Below are positions 27,619 to 36,639 of a DNA stretch of 64,000 nucleotides, piece after piece (the stretch's first letter is position 1; the number at the start of each line of letters is the position of its first letter). The notes under the pieces were generated by a model. That model made no database searches. It had not been told where the DNA came from and worked only from the letters and a program-made list of their open reading frames with translations. Origin of the DNA: Roseovarius albus (GTDB lineage Bacteria; Pseudomonadota; Alphaproteobacteria; Rhodobacterales; Rhodobacteraceae); the NCBI RefSeq assembly GCF_900172335.1, contig NZ_FWFX01000006.1, positions 229,853 to 293,852 of the forward strand, written 5' to 3'. The position numbers and the translations under genes were made by a program.

Positions 27619-28517
27619 ACTGTTCGAAGACACGGCACGTGAGGATTTTGCAGCCGCACCCCGGGATCTACGCCTATTACGACGGGCGTGTGCCCGGGCA
27701 TCGTTTCATGGAAGGCGAGAACTGGGTTGATGATGGGGCCATTGCCCTTGGGATCGCGACCTATGCCGTGGTCGAAGGCGACGAGGCACTGGTGTATGAC
27801 ACTCATGTGTCACCAGAGCATGGTGCCTTGATCCGTTCGCACTTGGATGGGTTGGGGGTCTCTAAGATCACCATAATTTATAGCCATTGGCATCTTGATC
27901 ATGTGGCGGGAACCTCGGCCTTTGCGGGCTGTGACGTGATAGCCAATGACAAGACCGCGCGCCATTTGGCAATGCGTCAGATCGCAATTGAGGCCGGAGA
28001 CTATGATGGGCCACCGGCCATCAATCCGCTGATTTTACCGACACAGACCTTCACAGGTAAATTGGAACTGTCGTTGGCCACGCGCCGGATTGTGCTGATC
28101 GAGGTGAATGTCCATAGCGATGACGCTACGGTTTTGTGGTTGCCGGATGAGAGAATTTTACTGGCGGGCGACACGGTTGAGGATCCGCTGACCTATGTCG
28201 ATGAGCCTGCAGAATTAGCGCATCACCTGCGCGACCTTGATCGTTTGGCAGTACTGGGGCCGCGATACATTTTACCAGACCATGGTGCGCCCGAGACAAT
28301 AGCCAAAGGTGGCTTTGGTCCCGAAGTTATCGGGGCAATGAAACGCTACATTCAGTGGTTAATGGCGCTGGAAACCAACCCTGATCAGGCAAATGAAACG
28401 CCTGAACATATCTTGTCTGCAGATGTAGATGCAGGAACGCTGAAGTGGTTTGAGGCCTATCGTGAGGTACATGCGGCCAACGTCGCATCCGTTCTAAAGC
28501 TGTATGGCCATGCCTGA
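27615..28517 (+). CDS. MBL-fold metallo-hydrolase in the cox cluster
   Basis: A 300-residue metallo-beta-lactamase-fold protein. The metal site HWHLDH puts ligands at His91, His93, Asp95 and His96, with further ligands in NVHSDD, LAGDTVED and LPDHGAP. The substrate is unknown; family members include thioesterases, lactonases, sulfur-transfer and flavodiiron proteins. It overlaps coxD by four bases and coxE by 14, so it is firmly within the cox operon. It is not a standard member of the O. carboxidovorans cluster as I know it. A role in sulfur handling during cofactor maturation is speculation. Confidence 0.88.
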   Translation: MNCSKTRHVRILQPHPGIYAYYDGRVPGHRFMEGENWVDDGAIALGIATYAVVEGDEALVYDTHVSPEHGALIRSHLDGLGVSKITIIYSHWHLDHVAGTSAFAGCDVIANDKTARHLAMRQIAIEAGDYDGPPAINPLILPTQTFTGKLELSLATRRIVLIEVNVHSDDATVLWLPDERILLAGDTVEDPLTYVDEPAELAHHLRDLDRLAVLGPRYILPDHGAPETIAKGGFGPEVIGAMKRYIQWLMALETNPDQANETPEHILSADVDAGTLKWFEAYREVHAANVASVLKLYGHA

Positions 28518-29760
28518 GTACGCGCCCCTTGGGCTGCCGGACAATCCGCGTCTGACCCATAACATCACCCATTTTGCACGGGCGTTGCGCCGGGCGGGGC
28601 TGCCGGCGGGGCCGGGGCGTGTATTGGATGCAGTGCGGGCGGTGCAGGCGGCTGGGTTCACATCGAAACAGGATTTCTTTTTCACCCTGCGGGCCTGTTT
28701 CATCAACCGGCCAGAACAGCGGGCGGTGTTTGCGCAGATCTTTCGGCTGTATTGGCGAGATCCACAGTATCTGGAGCATATGATGTCGCTGCTGATGCCC
28801 TCTATGCGTGGGGTGCAGGAAGAGCGGCAGGCGAAGGCGGCCGAAAAACGCGCTGCAGAGGCATTGCTGGATGGGTTAGAGCCGGAACAGCCAGTAGAGG
28901 ATCACCATCCTGAAGAGTTCTTGATCGACATTGACGCATCAATGACAATGTCGGCGCAGGAGCGGCTCAGGACGCTGGATTTTGAACAAATGAGCGCCGA
29001 TGAAATTGCACAGGCCAAACGCATGCTGGCGCGGTTGCAATTGCCGATAAAGCCTTATGCCTCAAGACGCGGACAGGCAAATCCTCATGGCATGCGGATC
29101 GATGCGCGGGCGACATTGCGCGCGGCCTTGCGTCGTGGTGGGGAAATACGACGTATCCACCGACAAAAGCCTCGAGACCGTTGGCCGAATTTGGTGGTGC
29201 TATGCGATATTTCGGGGTCAATGAGCCAATACAGCCGGATGGTGCTGCATTTCTTGCATGCAGTGGCCAACCACAAGGGGGCGGGATGGGCGCAGGTACA
29301 TGCGTTCACCTTTGGCACGCGGCTGACCAATATCACCCGTCATTTGGCGACACGAGATGTCGATGCCGCGTTGGCAACTGCTGGAGCTGAAGCGCAGGAT
29401 TGGGAAGGTGGTACGCGGATTGGCGAATGTCTGCACGCCTTCAACCGCGATTGGTCACGCCGGGTTATGGGGCAGGGCGCGGTGGTTTTGTTGATCACGG
29501 ATGGGTTGGACCGTGGGCAGCCAGATGTGCTCGAGCAAGAAATACCACGCCTGCAGCGCACTGCGCGGCGTCTGATCTGGCTGAATCCCTTGCTGCGGTG
29601 GGAGGACTTCGCTCCAAAGGCGCAGGGCATTGCGGCGATGTTGCCCTATGTCGATAGTTTTCGAGCCGGGCATTCGATTGCGTCGCTGGAGGAATTGGCC
29701 GCGGTGATTTCAAAGCCCGAAGATGCAGGTGAAAAGGCGCGTCTGATGAGATTGCTGTAA
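28504..29760 (+). CDS. coxE: vWA-domain protein CoxE
   Basis: A 418-residue cytoplasmic protein with a C-terminal von Willebrand A domain. The MIDAS motif is in VVLCDISGSMSQYS (DxSxS). The first half is rich in Arg and Ala with a helical region. Works with the MoxR ATPase CoxD in metallocofactor assembly in the family. The start could be 28504 or 28510, both ATG and both inside the end of the preceding MBL gene, so translational coupling is expected. Confidence 0.92.
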   Translation: MAMPEYAPLGLPDNPRLTHNITHFARALRRAGLPAGPGRVLDAVRAVQAAGFTSKQDFFFTLRACFINRPEQRAVFAQIFRLYWRDPQYLEHMMSLLMPSMRGVQEERQAKAAEKRAAEALLDGLEPEQPVEDHHPEEFLIDIDASMTMSAQERLRTLDFEQMSADEIAQAKRMLARLQLPIKPYASRRGQANPHGMRIDARATLRAALRRGGEIRRIHRQKPRDRWPNLVVLCDISGSMSQYSRMVLHFLHAVANHKGAGWAQVHAFTFGTRLTNITRHLATRDVDAALATAGAEAQDWEGGTRIGECLHAFNRDWSRRVMGQGAVVLLITDGLDRGQPDVLEQEIPRLQRTARRLIWLNPLLRWEDFAPKAQGIAAMLPYVDSFRAGHSIASLEELAAVISKPEDAGEKARLMRLL

Positions 29761-29829
29761 ACCGGGTTGCGGGGCGGGGTCTTTTCGCCGAAGAGTCTAT
29801 TCAATGAGCGAAGCCATAACAGAAAGAAT

Positions 29830-30801
29830 ATGATGGATCGTTTCGACAATATTCCTGAGGTCGCATTGGACTGGCATCGCGCCGGGAGAGGTGCAGCTTT
29901 GGCCACCGTGGTGGAAACCTGGGGAAGCGCGCCACGCCGGGTTGGCAGCCAGTTGGCAATTTCCGGTGCCGGAGAGATCGAAGGCTCAGTCTCGGGCGGC
30001 TGCGTCGAGGGCGCGGTTGTGGCCGAAGCTGTGGAGGCGATTGAGATTGGTCAGCCCGTGATGCTGGAATATGGCATCAGTGATGGCGATGCTTTTGCCG
30101 TAGGTCTGGCCTGTGGCGGGACCATTCGGATCCTGGTTGAGCCGGTCGGATCGGTAATGCCCGCAGGTGTTTTGGAAGAGCTCGTATCGTCGCGGGCCGA
30201 ACGGGAGCCGGTGGCCTATGTCACCGGAAGGGATATCGAACGCCGACTGGTAAGAGACGGTTTTGCGGATCGATTTCGGGCGGATAGGTCTGGATTTGAG
30301 GACGATGGTGAAACCTTTGTCTGCATTCATAATCCGCCGCTCAGGCTGATCGTGGTCGGCGCGGTGCATATCACGCAGGCGCTGGTGCCGATGGCGCGGA
30401 TCGCAGGCTATGATCCGGTGCTGGTGGATCCGCGGGAAAGTTTTGGATCGCAGGCGCGGTTTCCGGGGGAAATGATACTTAACGATTGGCCAGATGAGGC
30501 GCTACAAGAGATTGGGCTGGATGCACGTACGGCACTGGTGCTGTTGACCCATGATCCAAAACTGGATGATCCGGCGCTGGAACTCGGGATGGTATCAGAT
30601 GTGTTTTACATTGGGGCCTTGGGATCAAAGCGCACCCATGCCAAGAGGTTGGAGCGCCTGAGAGACAAGGGATTCAGCGATATGCAGCTTGCGCGCATTC
30701 ATGGACCAATCGGGCTGGATATTGGTGCTGCAAGTCCGTCGGAAATTGCAACCTCGACATTGGCGGAAATGACGCAAGTGCTACGGCAGGGCCAGGTGTG
30801 A
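29830..30801 (+). CDS. XdhC/CoxI family maturation factor
   Basis: A 323-residue protein that should deliver sulfurated molybdenum cofactor to the hydroxylase. The N-terminal XdhC motif SGGCVEGAVVAEA and the C-terminal YIGALGSKRTHAKR with the IHGPIGLDIGA loop are intact. The Rossmann glycine motif, usually GAGH, reads VVGAVHITQAL, so nucleotide binding may be altered. The start at 29830 is preceded by AGAAAGA; longer frames have no such site. It overlaps the next gene by four bases. Could be called coxF or coxI; I leave the symbol open. Confidence 0.88.
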   Translation: MMDRFDNIPEVALDWHRAGRGAALATVVETWGSAPRRVGSQLAISGAGEIEGSVSGGCVEGAVVAEAVEAIEIGQPVMLEYGISDGDAFAVGLACGGTIRILVEPVGSVMPAGVLEELVSSRAEREPVAYVTGRDIERRLVRDGFADRFRADRSGFEDDGETFVCIHNPPLRLIVVGAVHITQALVPMARIAGYDPVLVDPRESFGSQARFPGEMILNDWPDEALQEIGLDARTALVLLTHDPKLDDPALELGMVSDVFYIGALGSKRTHAKRLERLRDKGFSDMQLARIHGPIGLDIGAASPSEIATSTLAEMTQVLRQGQV

Positions 30802-31790
30802 AGTTCGGCCCGGTTCCTGTTGTCGAGGCGGAAGGGGCCATTCTGGCGCATTCCGAAGCGATTGAAGGCAAGCGCCTGCGCAAAGGGTTAGTTTTGGAGG
30901 CTTCACATATTGTGGCTCTGAAACAGGCGAGGCTGTCAGAAGTTACCGTTGCGCGGCTGGAACCGGGAGATGTGCACGAGGATCAGGCGGCGCTCAAACT
31001 GGCAGAGGCTATAAGAGATGAGGCAGCGGGCATTCGATTGAGCGAGCCCTTTACCGGGCGGGTCAATCTGATCGCAGAGGGCCCCGGTGTTGTGCAACTG
31101 GATGTGGAGCGGATCAATGCGGCAAATGCTGTGGATCCGATGATCACGGTCGCGACGGTCGCGCCGTATCACCAGATCCATGCCGGGGGCATGATCGCGA
31201 CGGTCAAAATCATTTCCTATGCCGTCCCTGAGACAGGTTTGCGGCGCGCCTGCGACTTGGCGTGGGGTGGCATCCGTCTGGCGAATCCGGTGATGAAATC
31301 CGCCAGCCTGATCATCACTGAAACACCCGGTGGTCCGGGGCGCAAAGGGGTGGAGGCGATTGAAAACCGGCTTTCGGCGCTGGAGATTGATCTTTTGGAG
31401 ACGCGCATTTGCCCGCATGACGAGGGCGCGCTGGCGGAGGAAATATCATCCTCAGTGGGTGAGGTTGTCCTGATCTTGACGGGATCTGCGACGTCAGATG
31501 CATATGATGTTGCCCCGCAGGCCCTGCGCAAGGCTGGCGGGCAGGTTGAGCGGTTTGGCATGCCTGTGGATCCGGGAAACCTGTTGTTTTTGGGAGATGT
31601 AGGGGGCAGGCCGGTGGTTGGTTTGCCGGGCAGTGCTCGTTCGCCTGTATTGCATGGTGCAGATTGGGTCTTGGCACGGGTTGCCTGCGGGGTTCCGGTA
31701 ACAAGTGCCGATATTGCCGGGATGGGCGTGGGGGGGTTGCTTAAGGAGATCCCCACGCGATCGATGCCGCGCAGGGGGCGTGCGCGTTAG
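30798..31790 (+). CDS. molybdopterin-binding protein (MoCF domain)
   Basis: A 330-residue protein starting at GTG and overlapping the XdhC gene in GTGA. The C-terminal half contains SASLIITETPGGPGRKG and LILTGSATSDAYDVAP, matching the MoaB/MogA/MoeA molybdopterin-binding fold. The N-terminal part (GPVPVVEAEGAILAHS) resembles MoeA-like domains found in CO dehydrogenase and aldehyde oxidase clusters. Probable role: molybdenum or cytosine insertion into the cofactor for the cox enzyme. Its stop overlaps by four bases the convergent SRPBCC gene. Confidence 0.85.
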   Translation: MKFGPVPVVEAEGAILAHSEAIEGKRLRKGLVLEASHIVALKQARLSEVTVARLEPGDVHEDQAALKLAEAIRDEAAGIRLSEPFTGRVNLIAEGPGVVQLDVERINAANAVDPMITVATVAPYHQIHAGGMIATVKIISYAVPETGLRRACDLAWGGIRLANPVMKSASLIITETPGGPGRKGVEAIENRLSALEIDLLETRICPHDEGALAEEISSSVGEVVLILTGSATSDAYDVAPQALRKAGGQVERFGMPVDPGNLLFLGDVGGRPVVGLPGSARSPVLHGADWVLARVACGVPVTSADIAGMGVGGLLKEIPTRSMPRRGRAR

Positions 31791-32218
31791 AGTGTATCGG
31801 CAAGTACGCCGAGGATGTGGGTCCAACCTCCCTGGTGATTGTCGCGGCTTTCTTCATTGGGAAAACGGATGTGGGTGAGAGTGACATGGGTGCCCTCGGT
31901 CACCTCTCGGAATTCCAATGTGACTTGGCTACCCTCGATCGAAAACGGACTTTCCCATGAAAATACCAACCGGTTGGGGCGATCGATCTCCTGATAGACA
32001 CCGCCATGAAGCATTTCATCCTCGTCTTTCTTCATGATCAGGTCAAAGCGACCCCCGACCTTTGGGCTGACCTCGACCTTTGGTGTGGTCATGCCGGGGC
32101 CGGGGCACATGAAGCGCATCAGCATTTCTGGGTTGAGCCAGGCGTCAAAGACGGCCTCGGGCGGTGCGGCGATGGTGCGTTCGACCTGTAGCGACAGGTC
32201 AGTTGTTGTCTGTGTCAT
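31787..32218 (-). CDS. SRPBCC (AHSA1-like) protein
   Basis: A 143-residue START/AHSA1-like protein. The typical first strand and helix are present (VERTIAAPPEAVFDAWLNPE) along with WESPF and GGWTHIL. Such proteins have a hydrophobic cavity. The gene overlaps the upstream ArsR gene by about 20 bases; ArsR-AHSA1 pairs are common in bacteria and often act together. It lies inverted between the accessory and structural cox genes. I do not equate it with CoxG, which has a membrane tail; no tail is present here. Confidence 0.85.
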   Translation of the reverse strand: MTQTTTDLSLQVERTIAAPPEAVFDAWLNPEMLMRFMCPGPGMTTPKVEVSPKVGGRFDLIMKKDEDEMLHGGVYQEIDRPNRLVFSWESPFSIEGSQVTLEFREVTEGTHVTLTHIRFPNEESRDNHQGGWTHILGVLADTL

Positions 32219-32552
32219 TGGCAGTCTCCTTGGTGATCAGGTTATCGAGAGCCTCAAGCCGTAGAGCCCAAATCGAGCGTAAATCCTCGAACCAGCGATC
32301 AACGAGTTTCAGGCGATCCATCTGAATTTCAATCAGATGTTCGCGCCATTCGGTCCGGCGCAGTACCAGACCTGCCCGTTCCAGCATCTTGATGTGTTTG
32401 GAAACGGAATTGAGGCTCATGTCAAAGTGAGTGGCGATTTGAGTCACACGCAAAGGGCCGTGCTGTGCCAGTAAGGTCAGGATGATCCGTCTTGTCGGAT
32501 CACTGGTGGCCTTGAGTAGCTCGGACAGATCATGTGATTCTAATTCAACCAT
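32199..32552 (-). CDS. ArsR family transcriptional regulator
   Basis: A winged-helix repressor of about 117 residues. Core motifs are LLKATSDPTRRIILTLLA and FDMSLNSVSKHIKMLERAGLV, the latter with the recognition helix. No metal-binding ELCVC motif is seen, so a non-metal effector is likely. Starts at 32552 or 32567 (both ATG) are possible. Operon with the SRPBCC gene; a palindrome at 32583-32598 just upstream may be its operator and would also face coxS. Confidence 0.87.
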   Translation of the reverse strand: MVELESHDLSELLKATSDPTRRIILTLLAQHGPLRVTQIATHFDMSLNSVSKHIKMLERAGLVLRRTEWREHLIEIQMDRLKLVDRWFEDLRSIWALRLEALDNLITKETANDTDNN

Positions 32553-32582
32553 ATGGGTGAATAACATTTTCAAAACTATCAA

Positions 32583-32598
32583 TCAACCAATTGGATGA
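32583..32598. promoter_or_regulatory. candidate ArsR operator
   Basis: TCAACCAATTGGATGA is palindromic except for one base pair in each arm and lies directly upstream of the ArsR gene. A wider inverted pair, CAATCAAC (32580-32587) and GTTGATTG (32615-32622), surrounds it. Binding is inferred. Confidence 0.4.
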
Positions 32599-32722
32599 AT
32601 GATATCACGAATGCGTTGATTGGTGCGTAAACCTGACCAATTAATAAGATTTTTCTTCTCATGTGGGCGGACCCGTGTTTAACTCGCCTCAGCCAAGAAA
32701 AAATAGCTACTGGGAGGAGCCA

Positions 32723-33208
32723 ATGTCACAGGTCACCATGACCGTGAACGGTAAGGCCGCGTCGGGTGAAATTGAAGGCCGCACGCTACTTGTCGATTTT
32801 CTACGCGAAACTTTGAATTTAACGGGGACGCATGTCGGCTGTGACACCAGCCAGTGCGGGGCCTGTGTGGTCCATGTGAATGGCAAGGCAATCAAGGCCT
32901 GTACTATGTTTGCCGCCGAGGCCGAAGGCGCAGAGGTGAAAACCATCGAAGGGATGGCTAATGCCGATGGTTCACTTGGCACGATCCAACAAGCCTTTCA
33001 GGATCATCACGGGCTACAGTGCGGGTTCTGCACACCTGGCATGGTGATGTCAGCGGCGGCTTTGCTGCAGGATAATCCCAAGCCATCCGAGGCTGAGATC
33101 CGGGATTATCTGGAGGGTAATCTCTGCCGCTGTACCGGATATCACAACATCATCAAAGCGATCCTTGCCGCCAGCGGCCAAGACGCAGATGCAATCGCCG
33201 CCGAATAA
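32723..33208 (+). CDS. coxS: CO dehydrogenase-like small subunit (2Fe-2S)
   Basis: Electron-transfer subunit of a molybdenum hydroxylase. It has eight cluster cysteines: Cys40, 45, 48 and 60 in the ferredoxin-like domain ([10 protein letters not shown]) and Cys100, 103, 135 and 137 in the helical domain ([18 protein letters not shown]). The ATG at 32723 follows GGGAGGAGCC. 161 residues is normal. First gene of coxS-coxL-coxM, the gene order of form II clusters (form I is coxM-coxS-coxL). Confidence 0.95.
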   Translation: MSQVTMTVNGKAASGEIEGRTLLVDFLRETLNLTGTHVGCDTSQCGACVVHVNGKAIKACTMFAAEAEGAEVKTIEGMANADGSLGTIQQAFQDHHGLQCGFCTPGMVMSAAALLQDNPKPSEAEIRDYLEGNLCRCTGYHNIIKAILAASGQDADAIAAE

Positions 33209-33255
33209 GGCGCAGGGGCGGGCGTGACCCGTAATTCCCAAGGGGAGGATTTGAT

Positions 33256-35622
33256 ATGCCAGCAGATGGAGGCATAGGCGCTAGCACCAAGCGGCGCGAA
33301 GACGTGCGGTTCTTGAGCGGAACCGGAAGATATACCGATGACATCAAATTGCATGGCGAAGCCCACGCGGCATTTGCGCGCTCTGACGTGGCTCATGGGC
33401 GCATCGTCTCAATCGATACGTCCCTGGCAGAAAGCATGCCCGGGGTACTGGCTGTGTTTACCGGAGAGGATTTTGTCGATGTTGGTGGAAACCCGGCAGG
33501 CTGGTTAATTCATAGCCGCGACGGAGAGCCAATGAAGGAACCTAAGCGGCCGGTTCTTGCCCATGGTAAGGTGCGTCATGTGGGTGACGCGTATGCAGCG
33601 GTGGTTGCGGAAAGGCTAGAACAGGCACGCGACGCAGTCGAAGCCATTGAAGTCGAGATCGAAGAAGTGTCCGCTGTGGTCGATATGTCGAATGCAGTAG
33701 CTGGCGAAGATCTCGTCCATGACGAGATTGGCACAAATGTGTGTTTCGACTGGGGCTGGATTGAAGATAATCGCGCAGCAACAGATGCGGCGATCAGTGC
33801 TGCCCCCCATGTCACCACGCTCAATCTCGTCAATAATCGTTTAGTCGCCAATCCGATGGAACCACGCGCTTCAATCGCAGATTATGATGCTGGCACTGGC
33901 GATTATACTCTTTATACAACGTCTCAGAACCCGCATGTTTCGCGTTTGTTGATTTGTGCGTTTGTTTTGGGAGTTCCTGAAAATAAACTCAAAGTTATCG
34001 CACCTGATGTAGGTGGTGGATTTGGGTCCAAAATTTATCACTATGGTGAAGAAGCGCTGGTGTTAACTGCGGCCAAAAAACTGGGGCGCCCAGTGCGTTG
34101 GACTTGCACCCGCAGCGAAGCGTTTATGGCTGATGCACAGGGGCGGGATCACGTTACAAAGATCGAGCTGGCCTGCGAAAAAGACGGTACATTCATCGCC
34201 TTCAGAACCGAGACTAATGCCAATGTCGGCGCGTATCTTTCGAACTTTTCAACGGTGACGCCGACCTTCTTGCATGGAACGCTGATGGCGGGAAACTATG
34301 CTGTGCCGAATGTCTACGTCAATGTGAAGGCTGTCTTTACCAATACTGCACCAGTTGATGCCTATCGTGGCGCTGGACGGCCTGAGGCGACCTATTCGCT
34401 TGAACGGGTGATCGATATGGCAGCGCGCGAATTGGGCATCGATCCGATTGAGATCAGGCGCAAGAATTTCGTGAAACCGGACCAGTTTCCCTTCGCTTCG
34501 GCGGCAGGCCTTGAATATGATACCGGAGATTATGATGCTCTTATGGATAAGCTTGAAGCGCTTGCGGATAGATCAGGCTTTGAGGCACGGGCCGAGGCGT
34601 CAAAGGCCAGCGGCAAGTTGCGCGGCTTTGGCGTCAACTCCTATATCGAGGCCTGCGGTATTGCGCCATCGAACCTTGTGGGCATTCTTGGTAGCCGGGT
34701 CGGGCTTTATGATGCCGCTACGGTACGTGTAAATGCCACCGGTAGTCTGTCGGTTATGGTTGGCGCACATAGTCACGGGCAGGGACACGAAACGGCCTTC
34801 CCGCAAGTCGTGAGTGAAATGCTGGGCATTGACCCGACGTCGATTGAAATTGTTCACGGGGACACTTCGAAAATTCCATTTGGAATGGGCACTTATGGCT
34901 CGCGATCTCTTGCAGTTTGTGGGTCCGCCGTTGTCCGCGCGACGGAAAAGATTATCGATAAAGCGAAGAAGATTGCAGCGCACATGTTAGAGGTATCTGA
35001 CACGGATATTGAATTTAAGGATGGTCAGTTTTCAGTTTCGGGTACGGACAAATCCGTTGCATTCGGCGATGTGGCGTTCAAGGCTTACGTCCCTCATGGC
35101 TATCCTGTTGAATCTCTGGAACCAGGGTTGGAAGAGACGGCGTTTTATGATCCGGCTAACTTTACCTATCCTGCTGGCGCCTATGCCTGCGAGATCGAGC
35201 TTGACCCTGAAACAGGCAAGGTCACGATTGAACGTTTCGCTGCGGTCGATGATTTCGGTAACGTGATAAATCCGATGATCGTTGATGGTCAGGTCCACGG
35301 CGGGATCGCGCAAGGGATCGGTCAGGCATTGCTAGAGGGTTGTGTCTATGATGAGAATGGTCAGCTACTCAGCGGTTCCTATATGGATTACGCCATGCCG
35401 CGAGCCGATGACCTGCCTTTCTATTCTGTGGATCATTCATGTCAGACGCCTTGCACGCATAACCCCTTGGGCGTCAAAGGCTGTGGCGAGGCAGGGGCAA
35501 TCGGATCACCGCCGACAGTCGTCAATGCGGTGATTGATGCGTTGCAACGCGCAGGTCACGATATCACACACATCGATATGCCACTGTCGCCGTCGCGCGT
35601 CTGGTCTGCGATGCAAGGGTAA
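33256..35622 (+). CDS. coxL: form II CO dehydrogenase-like large subunit (molybdenum)
   Basis: The 788-residue catalytic subunit binds the molybdopterin cytosine dinucleotide cofactor. The active-site loop at residues 369-375 is AYRGAGR, the form II signature; true CO-oxidising form I enzymes have AYXCSFR with the copper-binding Cys. The essential Glu is about residue 745 in GVKGCGEAGAIG. Other cofactor motifs include VGGGFGSK and GSRSLAVCGSA. Form II proteins are widespread in roseobacters, and published work found strains carrying only this form unable to oxidise CO. An aldehyde or purine-like substrate is possible. It lies 47 bases after coxS with GGGGAGG upstream. Confidence 0.94.
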   Translation: MPADGGIGASTKRREDVRFLSGTGRYTDDIKLHGEAHAAFARSDVAHGRIVSIDTSLAESMPGVLAVFTGEDFVDVGGNPAGWLIHSRDGEPMKEPKRPVLAHGKVRHVGDAYAAVVAERLEQARDAVEAIEVEIEEVSAVVDMSNAVAGEDLVHDEIGTNVCFDWGWIEDNRAATDAAISAAPHVTTLNLVNNRLVANPMEPRASIADYDAGTGDYTLYTTSQNPHVSRLLICAFVLGVPENKLKVIAPDVGGGFGSKIYHYGEEALVLTAAKKLGRPVRWTCTRSEAFMADAQGRDHVTKIELACEKDGTFIAFRTETNANVGAYLSNFSTVTPTFLHGTLMAGNYAVPNVYVNVKAVFTNTAPVDAYRGAGRPEATYSLERVIDMAARELGIDPIEIRRKNFVKPDQFPFASAAGLEYDTGDYDALMDKLEALADRSGFEARAEASKASGKLRGFGVNSYIEACGIAPSNLVGILGSRVGLYDAATVRVNATGSLSVMVGAHSHGQGHETAFPQVVSEMLGIDPTSIEIVHGDTSKIPFGMGTYGSRSLAVCGSAVVRATEKIIDKAKKIAAHMLEVSDTDIEFKDGQFSVSGTDKSVAFGDVAFKAYVPHGYPVESLEPGLEETAFYDPANFTYPAGAYACEIELDPETGKVTIERFAAVDDFGNVINPMIVDGQVHGGIAQGIGQALLEGCVYDENGQLLSGSYMDYAMPRADDLPFYSVDHSCQTPCTHNPLGVKGCGEAGAIGSPPTVVNAVIDALQRAGHDITHIDMPLSPSRVWSAMQG

Positions 35623-35633
35623 GGAGCAAGATC

Positions 35634-36419
35634 ATGTATGCATTTGATATCGAACGCCCAGCCACCATCGCCGACGCGATTGCCGCGATGAAGGGCGAAG
35701 ACGCGCAGGCGCTTGGCGGTGGGCAAACCCTGATCCCGACATTGAAGCAACGTCTTGCCATGCCAAGCAAGTTGGTCAGCCTGTCTGGGATTGAGGAAAT
35801 GCGCGGGATTTGCCGCGAGGATGAGGGGCGGATTTGCATCGGAGCGTCAACGACCCATACTGAGGTGGCAGCGGGCGTGGAGGGCTATGCCGCACTTGCT
35901 TCGCTGGCAGCTAACATCGGCGATCCGGCAGTGCGCAATCGCGGGACCATTGGCGGTAGCCTTGCCAATAATGATCCTTCTGCCTGTTACCCGGCTGCTG
36001 CGCTAGGGTCTGGCGCAACGGTGGTCACGGACCGGCGAGAGATTGCCGCCGATGATTTTTTCGACGGGCTGTTTGGTACAGCGCTGGAAGAGGATGAAAT
36101 CATCATAGAAGTGCGCTTTCCGGTGCCGGAAAAAGCGGGCTACATAAAATTCGAACAACCAGCCTCGCGCTTTGCACTTGTTGGTGTGTTTGTCGCAAAG
36201 TTTGCAGATGGCGTGCGTGTGGCCGTGACCGGCGCGTCCGAAGAAGGTGTATTCCGCTGGTCGGAGGCCGAGGCTGTGCTGAGTTCCAATTTCGCGGCGG
36301 ATGCTCTGGACGGCGTCGCATTGCCCGGATCAGGCATGATTTCGGACCTGCATGGGTCAGGCGACTATCGCGCGCATCTGGTGGGGGTTTTGACCCGTCG
36401 TGCTGTATCTGCTGCCTGA
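35634..36419 (+). CDS. coxM: CO dehydrogenase-like medium subunit (FAD)
   Basis: FAD-binding subunit passing electrons from the iron-sulfur centres onward. The two flavin motifs are present: ALGGGQTLIP near residue 30 and TIGGSLANNDPSA near 104. The 261-residue length is slightly short of the usual 280-290. The gene is 11 bases after coxL, with GGAGCAAG before the ATG. It ends the structural set and is followed by a terminator-like hairpin. Confidence 0.94.
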   Translation: MYAFDIERPATIADAIAAMKGEDAQALGGGQTLIPTLKQRLAMPSKLVSLSGIEEMRGICREDEGRICIGASTTHTEVAAGVEGYAALASLAANIGDPAVRNRGTIGGSLANNDPSACYPAAALGSGATVVTDRREIAADDFFDGLFGTALEEDEIIIEVRFPVPEKAGYIKFEQPASRFALVGVFVAKFADGVRVAVTGASEEGVFRWSEAEAVLSSNFAADALDGVALPGSGMISDLHGSGDYRAHLVGVLTRRAVSAA

Positions 36420-36431
36420 TTTTTGTAAAAT

Positions 36432-36455
36432 AGCGCGCGCCTGTCGGTGCGCGCT
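36432..36455 (+). terminator. candidate terminator of coxSLM
   Basis: AGCGCGC (36432-36438) pairs with GCGCGCT (36449-36455) around a 10-base loop, 13 bases after the coxM stop. The following T content is low (TTG). Confidence 0.5.
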
Positions 36456-36504
36456 TGAAATCTCGTCGTTCGCCTGAGGCTTCCTCTTCGGATGTGCCAC
36501 CGGT

Positions 36505-36533
36505 GAGGATATTTCTTGCCGAACGAAGATGAA
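36505..36533 (+). repeat. possible divergent relative of the 27-bp repeat
   Basis: The segment starting GAGGATATTTCTTGCC and ending GAAGATGAA has the same layout as the repeat at 17053-17079 (GATATTT, a TGGTC/TGCC element, GATGAA) but with insertions. It lies 107 bases from copy B in opposite orientation. Relationship is tentative. Confidence 0.35.
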
Positions 36534-36639
36534 TCCTCCCTCCGAAAGTTATACCAAAGGACTTCACTTGGCGTAGCCATCGGTGTCCCCGCCTGCGCCG
36601 CAAACACAGCTTCGCAATGAATAGTACACAATCCGTCTA

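Noticed and set aside
31787..32218. CoxG identity for the SRPBCC protein
   Set aside because: It lacks CoxG's C-terminal membrane tail and pairs with ArsR, which fits AHSA1-type proteins better.
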